From NCBI RefSeq assembly GCF_910589235.1, contig NC_060970.1, positions 5,002,487 through 5,066,486 of the forward strand: a DNA stretch of 64,000 bases, in the 5' to 3' direction. Each line of letters begins with the position of its first letter. The stretch's first letter is position 1. Positions 38,295 to 50,241 of this stretch are shown one piece after another. The DNA is from Vespa crabro. Lineage: Eukaryota; Arthropoda; Insecta; Hymenoptera; Vespidae. The notes beneath the pieces are model-generated. The model saw nothing but the letters and a program-made list of their open reading frames with translations, had not been told where the DNA came from and did not search any database. The translations under genes were made by a program, and so were the position numbers.

Positions 38295-39934
38295 AGAAAG
38301 AAAGAAAGAAAGAAGGAAAGAAAGAGGGAGGGAGGGTGAGGGAGTTGAGGAGAGAGAGAGAGAGAGAAAAAAGAAAGAAAGAAAGATCGGTCATCGGTCG
38401 GGAATGCAGAAAGAAAGCATTCAACGTGACCGCGTACAGGCGTCGATCGTAAAAGGTTTCCAATCGGTCAGTATCCTTTTCTGTGTATCACAGTGCCATA
38501 AAGTGGCTGTAAGTGAGCGCACACGTGCGACGATAGGAAGGCATTGGAACGCAGCCTGGCATCCATTGTATATCCCTCTCTCGCTTACTCTTTCCTTCTC
38601 GGTGCGTTCATAAACACGTCTCGCACGAGTGAGGTGGAATGAGGAGGAGGAGGAGGAGGAGGAGGAGGAGGAGGTGAAGAAGGAAGGAGGAAGGAGGAGG
38701 AGAGCACAACGAAAGAGAGGGAGGAGCGTTAGCCTCCCTGTGCGTAGGTGAACGAACGTCTACTCGGCTGTAAGAATAAGACGAGCACAATGAAAAACGC
38801 AAGAGAGAGAGAGAGAGAGATGATTGGCGAGAGTCTGAACGATCGATTATTTCACTTCATGCGAATAAAATGTCATCCACGGAGAAGAAGGATGCTGTAG
38901 CATCTATTGAAAATGACAATACCTTGCATTTTATATATCATCGATTAGAACGAAATTCTATTTGTCTAATTTTTCGATGGACCTATAAGATATTCCTTAT
39001 TTTTACAATTCTTTTTTCTTTTTCTTTCTCTCTCTCTAATGTCCTTCGAATGATATTAGAAGTAAAAAAAAAAAAAAAAGAAAAAAAAAAGGAACGAAAA
39101 AAAAACGCGAGAGATAGAGAGAAAGCAGAAAAGAAAAAAAAAGTTACAAATCGTTATAATCAAGTTTTTAAACTTTTAACTACGACATCTTTCATAGCAA
39201 AAGACAAACTTTCGGCGACGAAGAAACCAATGGAGGATAGTCACGTTGTGAAGGAGACTTAAGGTTTCGCGGCTCCTTGCGCGTCGGTCACTTCTATATT
39301 TAGATGCACCGTGTTTCCTCCTCGTCGTCGTCCTCCTCCTCCTCTTCCTCCTCCTCCACCACCTCCTCCTCCACAACTTTCTTTATGCCCAACAAAGCGT
39401 TCCTCTTAACATACGGGGTGTTGCTGCCGAAAGAGACGCGTTTCTTATCTCACCCACAACATCCTTCCTCCTTCTTTTCTTTTTCTTTCCTTTTTAATAT
39501 CTATTTATTTTTATTTTTATCTTTTCAGGAAAGTGTCTTTTCAGGAAAGAAGAAGAAGAAAAAAAAAAAAATAAAAAACAAAGAAAGAAGAAAAAGATCA
39601 AAGAGAGATATGATATTGAATGAAATCAATCGATAAACGATAATGATACAGCGATATCGGCGAATATCTCTGGAATATTAGGAATATATCGAGATATCGT
39701 TAAGTAGAAAATTAAAGGTGTTTTCTTTCTGGAAGAAGGAGGAAATGATGAGGAATGGGGATTGAGAGGGAGGGGGCGGGAGGAGGAAGAGGAGAAAGGA
39801 AGAAAGGATGAAAGCCCTTTCCTAAGGGAAAGACGTGTATTCGGTGGGATTTGGTCGTGCGAACGGGACTGTCTGGCATCGATCGAACCCTGGTCCGTCG
39901 GCAAGAGGTAGCGGAGGAGGAGGAGGTGGAGGAG

Positions 39935-39966
<32 letters not shown>

Positions 39967-41257
39967 AGAGGAAGAGAAGGATAAGGGGAATGAGGGAAAG
40001 AGGAGAAAACGTAGAGTAGGCGCACGAGGGGAGGAGAAGTTCGAAGGAGGTGGAGAGAGAGAGAGAGAGAGAGAGAGGGATGGTCGGGACGAGCCTACCC
40101 CAACCTCTTCTCAACGAAGCTCTCGCGCGGCTGCGTATCGTATCGACGACCTCTACTACTCTACTCGACTCTCGTCGTGCCACTCTACGTCATCCCACTC
40201 CTTTTTCGCACAACCTAACCCTCCCCAGCCGCTACTCCATCCATCCCCCGTAAAACCCCGATTGTATTTTTCGAAGGAAAGAAAATCATCTGGTTTTCTT
40301 CCTCTCTTCCATCCCACTCCGCACGCTCCCACTCTTAATCTCCTAATTTCTCTTTTTTTTTTAAATCTTTAAATTTTACTCCACCGTCCATTAGTTTCTC
40401 TCCCCCTCCTTCCAAATTTTTTTGAGGGTATACACGCTTTTTCTATTTTTTTTTTTTCTCTAAATTTCTCTCTTTCCCTTTTTTTTCTTTCTCTTTTATT
40501 TTTTAATAATTTTTTCTCTCGTCTACTACAAAGAAATTTATGACCTTTCTCTTATTCGTCGGTCTAAGTAAGAATTTAGGAAGATCCTTTCTGAACTTTC
40601 AAACATATCTCGTTGAAAATTTATTAATTTTGTGGAAATATTAGAGAAAAAAAAGAAAAAAAAAAAAAAAAAAAGCGGATGGACAGAAAAAGAAAAAAAT
40701 CTACGATTTCGATTGATAAGGACTGAGAGGTAGGTGGAGGAGGAGGAAGAAGAAAATTCACGAGTCACGTTTCAGACGCTGACCGTCTGTCGTTCTTTCC
40801 CTCTTCCAACTCGAAATACCCGAGGTCTCTTTTTCTCTCTCAATCCTGTATCCGTCTGGTACACCTTCCTTCCCTTTTCTCGTTCCCCCCCTTCCTCCCA
40901 ATGCCTCTTCGTCTCCTATCTTCGCAGAGTATCCGCCCAATCCTCTCATCTCTCTTCCTCTCTCTCTCTTTCTCTCTTTACTATAAACGCTGCCAGAGAC
41001 CCGTCTGTCCATTTATTATATTATGTACGTCGGACTCGTCCTCTTTTCGGACACTTCACGGTCCAAGCTTCCATCTTTCTCTTTTCTCTTTGGTTTCGAA
41101 GGGCGGGCGGGCGAGCGGCGCAGGTATTCTCCCTTAATCTCATCCCTCTTTGAACGCCTCTTTCTCTTCTATCTTCTATCTTCTCTCTTCTTCCTCCTCC
41201 TGAATGTAGAAAAGCTTTCGCACTCACACAGACCTTCCTGTCCTTATGCATTATTCA

Positions 41258-41300
<43 letters not shown>

Positions 41301-42333
41301 CCATGGAAGCGTTTGTGACGGGCTAACTGCCGTATCGCCGGAAGTTAGGCAAATGAACCTTCAAACGTTGGATCATCGCGTTTCCCTGGAAACGGCGTCG
41401 AACGATTTCCTCTTTTCCACGTTCCTCTCGGACGTTCTTCTTTATCGACGTACGGTATATATGCCGATTTTTTTCTTCGGTTCAATAACCCCTCCCTCCC
41501 CCGCCGCCGCCGATGCCACCACCATCAAACAAACGTTTTCTTAATAAATCCTTTTCTTTATTTTACATCCTTTTAATTACCATCGATTTGATCGACTTAT
41601 TTACAGCTCACGAAGCCCGTATTAGAAATAAATCGTTTAAATGAAAATATATATATCATGGAATCGCTGAGGCGATCAATGTACTCTTGTTGTCTCAGTC
41701 ACTTTTCGACAAGAGTCTCTTACACCTCAGACACAACACCTTTTCCTTTTTTTCTCTTCTTCTTCTTCTTCTTTCTTTAGATCCTGTCTGGGATACTTGT
41801 AAGAGGAGACGAAGTCGTCTCGTTTACGCGGAACCTGCCTCACACACCAATGTAGAACCTTCTCCTCCTCCACCTTCTCCTCCACTTCCTCCTCCTTCCC
41901 TTCTTCTTCTTCTTCTTCTTCTTCTCCAACATTCTTTACTAAGACCTCCAAGAATCCGTTTGTCTTTGGGTATAGTCTGATTTTAATTGGACTCATTAAA
42001 ACTCCATACGAATCGAATGTAATTATAGTAGAATAATTAATTGAAAAGATAAGACCCCAATTGAAGATCATCCAAAGTTTGTTCGTTTTTTTATACTTAT
42101 ATTTTGCAAAACTATTTAACAAAATAAAAAAGAAAAAGAGAGAGAGAGAGAGAAAGAGAAAAGGTGCAAGGATTTCAGGACCAGGACAGGTCGTTTCATC
42201 CAAGTCCTGCGAATGTTGGACTTGGCGGCCCCGAAAACCGGTTTTAAGTCTTGCCTCTGTCACGTGACATTGGGTTTCTCCTTTTCGGGAGAGTGTCCAA
42301 AGAAGCATTGCATTTTGAATATGCCATGTGCAT

Positions 42334-42378
<45 letters not shown>

Positions 42379-45224
42379 TTCTTTTTTCCATCTTCAATTA
42401 TGACTTTGACTTTAATATCGATGGCAAAAGTTATATAAGATTAGAAAAGATTTATTTTTTTGTTTCCTCATCATCCTTTTCATTCTCAAATATTGAACAA
42501 TTATTCCTCTACCTTGACATCCTTGTTAATTAATTGTATTCTTCAAATTATACATGGTCAAGTTAACATATGTGTTACAATGTCAATGTTAAACAAAATT
42601 ATGTATGTAGATGAGAAGTGATTTAATTAATATTTCTGAAATAATGATATCGCGCCATCTATTTTCTTTTTATGCGAGTATTATCATTGATCGATAAAGT
42701 CAAATATTTTTTTGTAATGTTACCATCCACATTGACATTCAAAATTATAAATATTAAATAAATATTGCAAATACGAAAAAAAAAATGTATTGTGTGTATA
42801 TATATATATAAATCGTCCAGGCATAGTTTTCATAAAAATAATTCACCGTTTTATATTAAACTTGACCTTTTTTAAAAAAATTCAATTTAATTTTACAAAA
42901 ATTTGTATGTATATATCGTATGCAACGAAACAAAATGAATGTAATAATTAGGATAAACCTAATCGTTTAAAATGTTCATCTTATTTGTGTGTGTGTGTGT
43001 GTGTGGTGTGTGTATGACAGAAGAGCCATCAATGGATCATATTATTCGCAGTTAAGCGATCACGCTTCCTCAAGGTTAACGCCCACGTCACGAAAGGTCG
43101 ACGCCTAGATTGCTCAGGGTCAACGCCCGGAGCAGTCGAGGTCAACGCCCTGATAATTCAAGGTCAACGCTCCTATTGCTCTCGAGGTCGCTACTGCGAA
43201 GTAATACGCGGGAAAACCATGAAAGAGGAGACTCGTATTACCAATCGTAAAAATGATGTGTTCTAAGTGAATCACGTATTTTTACTTTTTTTTATTCTCT
43301 CTCTTTTATATATATGTGTGTATATATATCGCTCACAAAACTTTCTATAATTATTCTTTATTCTTTCTATATAATTTTTTTTCTGATTTTATTTTCTTTG
43401 ATTCAAACAAATATGAATTTCATATGAAATAATGAAAAAGAAAAAAGGAATAAGAAAGAAAAAATTAAAAGTAAAATAAGAAATAAAAATAAAATAAAAT
43501 AAAATTTTGCCTCGAGTTCTTGCAAATATCGATCGAATAGGGCGTGTCTAAGATTTTCTTAAGAAGATTTAAAGCTAACAAATAAATTCTTTACATTTCT
43601 AATAGGCAATCAATAAAAAAAATATATATATATATATTATGACTAGACATAATTACATATAAATAAATAAATAAATATATATATATAATTGATTAGATAT
43701 AAAAAAAAATTTTTTAGAAATATATCCTAATTCGATTGATTTAAATTATGTACAGATTGAAAGTTAAAAATAATTTTTATTAAAAAAATTGTATTGTTAA
43801 AAATAAAGAGTAAAAAAGAAAAAAAGAAAAGAAAAAGATTTTGGACTAATTACAGTAGAATTATATAGACTGTTAAGGAAGAGTAAATCTGAACAATCAT
43901 AATGGGTGTGCCCTTCTCTATCTATCTCTTTTTCTCTCTTTCGACCCTTCTCTACCTCTTTTGAACGGTCTACGCGCGCGAACTTGAGCGTAAATTCGTT
44001 TCCGGCTACGGACGGGGCTTACCGGATTTCGAGCGTTTCTGAAAACTGACACACACATGCACACACACACACACACACACTCACATACACACTGAGAGAG
44101 AGAGAGAGCCACATTGTGTTTGCAGACGAATAAATCTGAGAAGTGACGATGAACTGTTATTATGTACTTACAAACCTTATCAAGCCCGCCGTTTTTATTC
44201 TTATTTATAAATAAATTCATTAATTAAACGATCAATAATTTAATCTCTTTTTTTTTATTCTATGTACTTAATATTTAAGATAAGTAACATTTACAATTAA
44301 TGGAGACACTAATCGAATAGTTAAATTTTCTTTTTGGATATCACGATTTGTCCTTGTGAAAATTAAAAACATATTGTATTAAAGTAATATTTAAAGGGAA
44401 TGAGAATGGATTAAAATTAAAATTATTATCAATATAATATTAATAGTGACAGTAAGATTGGTCTAATATTAAAATTAATATAACATTAATATTAACATGA
44501 TAATAATATTATGTAAATAATATAATTATACCGGAGAGTGTAAAAGATATAAGATTATTAGAAAAGTTTGAATGAAGTAGAAGAACAGTAGTAAGAAAAA
44601 AATTGTGCCATCGAATTTTCTGAAGGAATCCAACAGTAGTAGTTGTGGTAATAGTAGTGGCAGTAGTAATAGTAATAATAATAATAGTAGCAGTAGTAGT
44701 AGTAGCAGTAGTAGTAGTAGTAATAGTAGTAGTAGTAGTAGTAGTAGTAGTAGAGGAAATAATAACGAGCCCGACGTCGCAGTGCCGCAAAGGTTGACGA
44801 CCCGACACGAGGCGACGCCCTCTCGCCCCTAACTCCTTCCCTAGACTCCCTCCGTCAGAGCATGGCCCTTCGGCATCCCCGTTGCAGTCGACGCAACCAC
44901 CCCTCTTCTACCTCCAACACCGCCGCCGGGCTGATAGCGTACGCTACGTACGCTAGCCACGGCCACCACCCCCACTGATACATCCCCTTCCCTCCCTTTA
45001 CCTATCCCAGCCGTCGCTACTGCTGCTACCACCACCACCACCACCACCACCATCATCACCACCACTACTATCACTACCAGCTTCAGCAGCAACCACTACC
45101 ATCACCCCGACCGACTGTCTGGCCAGGGTCGGGGTCGTTGAACGTCTATAAAGATTTTGACTTGGCGTTGCTACTGCTACTGCTACTGCTGATGCTCCTG
45201 GTGCTGTTGCTGCTGATGCTACTG

Positions 45225-45292
<68 letters not shown>

Positions 45293-46371
45293 GCTGCTAG
45301 TACTACTACTAACTCCTATAATTCTTGTTACTGCTGCCACCTTTACCTCTGCAGAAAGTGTAGGAACCTACGAGGAGGTACGCCCTTTTATACAGGGTGT
45401 ACCATTGAAAATTAGATTTCTAAAGAGAAAGAACAAATTAGATTCATCGATCCGATTCTTTTTCTCATGAAAATTTATGAGATTAAATTTATAGAAGATA
45501 TATCTAAGATAATTTTCTTATCTGCAATGAGATATTGTTCTTTTCGGAAATATAAAGATTTTGAATCATTAGAGAAGTGTCTGTAATTCATCAGGAATAG
45601 TATTATATCCATGAGAATCGTATTGATTCCGAAATGTAAAACTTCATCAACCCTTCCCAGCTATGGTAGGTCGCGAGCCCAGTCGGGGTCAAAGGTCGAT
45701 GAACGTCTGCAAAGATTTCGACCCTACACTCTCGATATATATGTACGCGCGCGCGTATGTGTGTGTGTGTGTGTGTGTACACACATCGTTTAGGATGGAA
45801 AACCACCCTTGTAGACTTCTCATTGGACTAGTACGTTTAAGTAGTCAAATACGAATATGATCAGACATTAATGTGACTCAAAGGAAAAATAGATACTATA
45901 TTACTGCTTTATTAAATTCATTTCACATTTTATTGTTTATGAGCACTTTGAGTATAATCAAATGAAAGTAATAAAAATCAGATTTTTTATGGCATACTCG
46001 AAGAAAACAATTTCCTACACGCAAACTCAATGATCGTAGAAATGTACTTAACGATGCAATTTAATAGACTTTACTAATCTTACAATCAAAATGATAATGC
46101 AAAGGGGTTCACTGAACTCGGCATTGAATTCATTGATTAATAATAAAAAAAATATAATTCTTTTTATGTGATTATAAAAATAAAGAAAAAAGAAAAATTT
46201 AAGAAAACTTAAGAAACATGTTTTGCATATGTAAATCGAATAAATTCGTGCCTTATCTCGATTAGAATGATGATACTACAATCTTATTCGATCCACGTTT
46301 GAGAAAATAGATTAGAAACCTGCCAAGTGTACCTTTAGGGGTAGTAGAAAATTCCGGAACGTCTGGGGATG

Positions 46372-46437
<66 letters not shown>

Positions 46438-49400
46438 GGCGTTTTCCCAGGGTCAAAGGTCATTCAAGATTTATAGAGACTTTAACTTCGAATTTCGAAA
46501 AGGAGATCAAAGATTCATACGAATTTATCCTATTTATCAAATATTCTATCAAAAAGATTGATTGTATATTTAACTATCAAAAATGATTCCTATTAATCAT
46601 TAAATAAACGTCAAAATTTCTATTTTGCATATCTATGAAATAAATTGCATATGTCTTGATTAATACAGTAATTCTTTAAGTGTAAAATAATAAATAAAAA
46701 TATGTAGAGTGTTTGCCACTTACCTTACTGAAATAACCAACTGTATGACATCCTTCAGAATCGCCTATAGTCATCACGTAGAAGAGGAATGGTTCCACGT
46801 CGTAGTAAAGAGTCTTATGATCCAAAAAGAACTTTGCTAGGAGACACAAATTTTGGCAATATTGTTTGTAACGTTTACCGTCCACTTCCCAGACGCCAAT
46901 TTTATCTTTTCTGGAATGAAAAAGAAAAAAAAAAAGAAAAAAAAATCAAAAAAGAATATGTTTCAAATATATTATCACAAAGTAAAAACATCTCTTATTT
47001 TATTATGATCAATTAGCTGATATATATACCGACCTGTATACCTCATGTCCCGGTGGATGTCTCCACAAACACTTTTCTCGATGTCTTCTTAATACCTGAC
47101 GACTTTTAGCATATCTCAGACAATATTCACAAAGGTAAAGTTTAGGAGCACGACTAAATTCTTCCGGATATGGACTTTGATACCAAACTTCCATTTCCCA
47201 TTTTCCCATTTCGACACAACGTGTGCCACCACTGTTTCTACCTTCTCCATCATAATCCAATTCTTTTAACTCTTTCTCCTATAATTGATAAGTTCAAAAA
47301 AAGAAAAAATAAGTTCCAAGAAGAAAAAGATTTTAGGTATAGCATATAATAGATATTGCTTACTATTTTTTCGCTGGCAATTGCTTGAGCTTCCATAAAT
47401 AATTTCAGATCATAATCCGAGGTGAGATTATTTAAACGCGGTTGTCTGTCCTTTTCATTTCCAGGAAGATCGTTACCACTGTCACTCCCATTATCTTCCC
47501 CGGTGTGAGGCTTCCATTTGTTTCTCATTTCTTTAACTTTAAGTTGATAATTACGTTGCTCGGTTGTCTGATGTCCTCCTTTAGGTGATTTTTTAGCAAG
47601 ATTGCCTATCGATTTCTTTCGTTCTTCTTCCCTTTTCTTCCTTTCCTTGTAGAATTCTCTACAATAATTAATAATACAAATATAATATCGCACAATTGTG
47701 TATATTACGATACGAAGAAATGATAGATTCCTTTTTTTTATCTTTCTTACATGCAATTTTGTGGCGTAGTATTGTGATACAAAGGACAAGCTTCCAAGGT
47801 AAAATGCGTGTCCAGTTTTCCAGAAAGATGACCTCGGGAATCGCAGCATGCTGCCAATGGACATTCTCTTTCCTTGGTAGTACGTGTGCGATTATAAGAG
47901 TTTTGTCCGGTTCTATTAGCGACCGTATTAGATCCAGTACTGCTCTGCGTCGTTCTATTCACTGCGGATGATGAATGTCTAGCGCCCTGACCAGGACCAG
48001 CACGCTTAACTGGCGACTTGCTCGTACTTCTCTTGCTTTCAGCTACTCCCGACAAATCACACCGGATCAGTGGAATTTGCAGGATACGTTTACGCTCTAT
48101 CGTTTCCGTACCTGAGAACCATACTGCCGCCATAAGCAAAAAGACTGTATCTGCATCTTAGGACACCTTGGACATGTTAGTTTTCAATACAAAAGATCTC
48201 TCTCCCATTGATCAGCAGAATCCTACGAGCCATTTATATATGTCCAATTCATCCATCCATCCATAACCGCAAATACTGCTTTTTTGTGTTAAGGTGGCAG
48301 CATAGAGTCCTATATATTCACTCCCTGCATAAAGTACCCTTCTCTTTCTCAAAACTATACATGCTTTTACAAAATAATCTACCCCTTTTATATACTCTTC
48401 AATTAATTTAAACAATAATTTAAAGAACATGCTCTTAAAGATTGATAGGGAAAAGCCCAAAATATTCTTTAGTACTTAAGTAATCGATAAGAAAGTTAAT
48501 AAACAAACCATTATGATAGAATAAACACTAATATATACAGAGTACAACTAAAATTAGAAAGTAATCGTAAGTTGGTAATGCACTATAATAAATAATATGT
48601 CCACCTGTATCCGATTCTGAGTCACTAGCAGCTTTTGCTTGCAGTTGTAATAGCTTGCTTCCTTTGCGAGTTTGTAACTTCCTTTTGCCTTTAACCGTTC
48701 CTTTAGAAGAACTCACTTCTATATTGTCATCCATTTCTTTATCACTGCCTGATGCATCCCCATCATCCTCACTTTTTATTCTACCTGCATGTAAATATAT
48801 ATTTATATATATATATATATTATGTATATGTATATAAATTAAAAATATTCAGCAATTAAATTATATGAATCACAATATATACCTTGTCTCTTCGTACATT
48901 TTAAAGGTTTAACTGGTGCTACTGTCGCTGATGGTCTTTTTGGTTGTGTATTTGTAGTGATATTCTGTGTAACAGGTGGTGGAACATCCTTCTTTTTAGG
49001 TTGAGATTGCGGACTAGTAACGCTTTCCGAGGAATCAGAATCGCTACTGCTATCTGTTGAACCAGAGGAACCTGATCCACCCGAACAGCTCTTTGAACTG
49101 GCCGAGCTATCCGACTTTTGGATTTGCGGAGTTTTAGCAACTAGCGCTGTGATCAGTGACAAATCAATTTGAAAATTTTTCTCTTAAAATACAATAGCAA
49201 TAAAAATAAATATAAATATTCATAACTTACCAGGTCTTGATGGTATGGTAGGTTTTATTTTGGGCTCAGCAGTTTTTATTTTAGGTGGAGCAGCCTTTGC
49301 ACATTTTACAGTGTTGTTCGCTGCTTTTATCGCATTTATTTTTGGTGGAGAAGCATTGTCACTTTCACTACTATTTTCAGGGCTAAATATACTCTTCTTT

Positions 49401-50241
49401 TTTAATTTCTTTTGTACCGGTTCCGATGTAATTTTCATAGACTTATCCGCTACTTTCATATTTGTTCCTGAAGGCCCTGAAGTTTTATCAAATAAAACTA
49501 TTACATTTTTCATAGTATAATATATTAATCAATAAGATATATAAAATCTTTAGGGTTATTAAATTTTACCTGAAAGTTTGGTTTGTTTATTGCTTGGCTT
49601 TGCAGCTGGTATATTTTTATGTTGGGCAACATTAGATGCTGGTTTAGTTGGCGGTTTTTGAACTTTAACTACAGGTGCTACAGTAGCAGTAGCTTTAGGT
49701 TTGGCAGGTAGTTTTCTTTTCACAGATTTGAGCTTATTAGGTGATTCTTCAGATTCAGATGAATAAACCACTGGTCTAGACTTAGGTTGTACTTTCTCCT
49801 TGTTTTTATTTTCTGCCGTAGTAGTAGGAGTTGGCTCAGTTTTAGATTTGACATGTCTTGCGGCTGGAAACGGTACCTTCTTTTTAGATCTTTCCGAATC
49901 AGACGCCTTTTGACTATTAATAGAACTGCTGGAGTTTTCTGAATCAGACGAACTAGATTCACTGCCAGAACTTGAGGAACTACTAGATGAAGAGCCAGAG
50001 CTCGAAGATGAAGTAGATTCCGAGCTAGTAGTCTGTGTTGATAGAAAACAAAATTATGTACAGCTTAAATAATTGTTATAAATGATAAAATGTTAAATAT
50101 TATTTACATTCTATTTGTTTTTCATCGTTCGATAATGTTAACAGCAAGTATTAACTATGAAAAAAGGGATAATAATAGTGTCTCACAAAACAATGACATA
50201 AATTGGTAAACATAAAAACTTACTTTGCGTTTTGGCGTCAT
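27092..50241 (-). CDS. KAT7: MYST histone acetyltransferase KAT7/HBO1 (chameau) orthologue
   Basis: Catalytic subunit of the HBO1 complex, which acetylates histone H3 (K14) and H4 in the nucleus. Coding exons (minus strand, 5' to 3'): 50241-50224, 50032-49570, 49476-49231, 49146-48883, 48784-48605, 48111-47751, 47658-47364, 47278-47034, 46910-46724, 34229-34136, 28136-27990, 27900-27794, 27214-27092. Phases agree throughout, giving 2,730 nt and 909 aa. The N-terminal half is Ser/Lys-rich and low complexity. A CCHHC zinc finger lies near residues 474-510 (CPLAACCDSRGHLSG ... CPLYHN), a C2HC finger near 657-690 (LYLCEYCLRY), the catalytic Cys in NYNVSCILTL near 765, the acetyl-CoA loop RQGYGR near 773 and the Glu in GSPEKPLSDLGL near 799. 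It ends PECLKWNPFQPP, as KAT7 does. Exon 6 has a second phase-compatible acceptor at 48042 (886 aa). The start MTPKRK is the only ATG that fits exon 1. Confidence 0.95.
32285..32351. repeat. (AGT)n/(AGA)n microsatellite
   Basis: A compound triplet tract: AGT repeats followed by AGA repeats, encoding Ser or Arg runs in one direction and Leu runs in the other. Confidence 0.9.
32757..32804. repeat. (TGC)n microsatellite
   Basis: CTG/TGC triplets with a few TCC interruptions inside the CpG-rich part of KAT7 intron 10. Confidence 0.9.
32839..33265. repeat. Three degenerate copies of a repeat unit of about 75-90 bp
   Basis: Segments beginning TATCTCGA at 32841, 32990 and 33190 each continue with a variant of CATACACCACTTCCAATACA, an ACGTTG-like block, then GCTACGATTTTACC and GGTTCCT. 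Copies are 149 and 200 bp apart, the difference being expanded CT-rich filler. A diverged minisatellite, not a coding region, although it opens a 197-codon frame. Confidence 0.75.
35820..35834. repeat. Perfect 15-bp palindrome at the edge of a CpG-rich patch
   Basis: CCCGGTATTACCGGG, arms of 7 bp with a single central base, starts a CpG-rich stretch that runs to about 36120 in otherwise AT-rich intron DNA. It could be a binding site for a dimeric factor; no specific factor is implied. Confidence 0.6.
36619..36659. repeat. Imperfect hairpin with 7-bp perfect outer arms
   Basis: Outer arms GACGGCC (36619-36625) and GGCCGTC (36653-36659) enclose an inner AGTCT-TCAG-AGACT hairpin. GC-rich in an AT-rich intron. 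Too short and unpaired in the middle to call as a microRNA. Confidence 0.55.
42338..42377. repeat. (ATT)n microsatellite
   Basis: About 40 bp of uninterrupted ATT triplets. Confidence 0.95.
43073..43191 (+). repeat. 22-bp-phased tandem array with AGGTCA-like half-sites
   Basis: Six degenerate units carry the core AGGTCAACGCC. The GG of the core falls at 43074, 43096, 43118, 43140, 43162 and 43186, so five consecutive cores are exactly 22 bp apart and the last is 24 bp on. Variants are AGGTTAACGCC, AGGTCGACGCC, GGGTCAACGCC, AGGTCAACGCC (two nearly identical) and AGGTCGCTAC. The between-core bases differ, while the core is conserved. AGGTCA is the nuclear-receptor half-site (established knowledge); a regulatory role here is an inference. 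It lies inside the long KAT7 intron. Confidence 0.8.
44635..44753. repeat. (AGT)n microsatellite
   Basis: About 120 bp of AGT triplets with AAT and GCA interruptions; encodes poly-Ser/Asn on one strand and poly-Thr on the other. Confidence 0.9.
45121..45165 (+). repeat. Dispersed element, copy 1 (diverged GGGTC direct repeat)
   Basis: CCAGGGTCGGGGTCGTTGAA followed by CGTCTATAAAGATTTTGAC. Aligns along its length with the copies at 45681 and 46447. The two GGGTC motifs are adjacent here, without the AAAGG junction of the other copies. Confidence 0.7.
45222..45294. repeat. (TAC)n microsatellite
   Basis: About 73 bp of ACT/TAC triplets, flanked by TGC-containing degenerate triplets. Confidence 0.95.
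45681..45725 (+). repeat. Dispersed element, copy 2, with DR1-like motif
   Basis: GGGTCAAAGGTCG at 45686-45698 is a near-consensus DR1 (two half-sites, one-base spacer) and is followed by ATGAACGTCTGCAAAGATTT, matching copies 1 and 3. DR1 sites bind HNF4 and RXR/USP-type receptors; binding here is inferred only. Confidence 0.7.
46374..46432. repeat. (GA)n microsatellite
   Basis: About 59 bp of uninterrupted GA repeats, 15 bp before the third DR1-like element. Confidence 0.95.
46447..46490 (+). repeat. Dispersed element, copy 3, with consensus DR1 motif
   Basis: GGGTCAAAGGTCA at 46450-46462 is a consensus DR1 and continues TTCAAGATTTATAGAGACTT, related to the same tail as copies 1 and 2. It lies about 230 bp downstream, in KAT7 transcript direction, of exon 9. 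Confidence 0.7.

Larger units (their letters stand above)
34230..46723. other. KAT7 intron 9 (12.5 kb)
   Basis: Bounded on the minus strand by donor GTAAGT after FSK (46724) and acceptor TTCCAG before EKNSFLN (34229). It splits the catalytic MYST domain just upstream of the catalytic-Cys segment. Contents: CT tracts (34453-34492), CpG-rich patches (about 35820-36120, 36600-36760, 38500-38800, 39240-39460, 39700-40260, 40730-41540), triplet arrays (38639-38672, 39905-39980, 42338-42377, 44635-44753, 45030-45066, 45222-45294), the 22-bp repeat array at 43073-43191 and three DR1-like elements. No coding exon was found inside. Confidence 0.85.

Noticed and set aside
39626..40372. Open frames of 185 and 173 codons on opposite strands
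   Set aside because: Pro/Leu/Ser-rich on one strand and Glu-rich on the other over a GAG/GGA repeat; typical repeat shadows.
41023..42338. Open frames of 173 and 203 codons
   Set aside because: Composed of CT-rich, TA and CTT repeat translations with no recognisable domain or splice structure.
45138..45470. Poly-Leu 110-codon frame on the + strand
   Set aside because: Encoded by the (TAC)n/(CTG) array; the opposite strand gives poly-Ser over the same bases.
47696..47971. 91-codon + strand frame across KAT7 exon 6
   Set aside because: Antisense shadow of the zinc-finger exon of KAT7.
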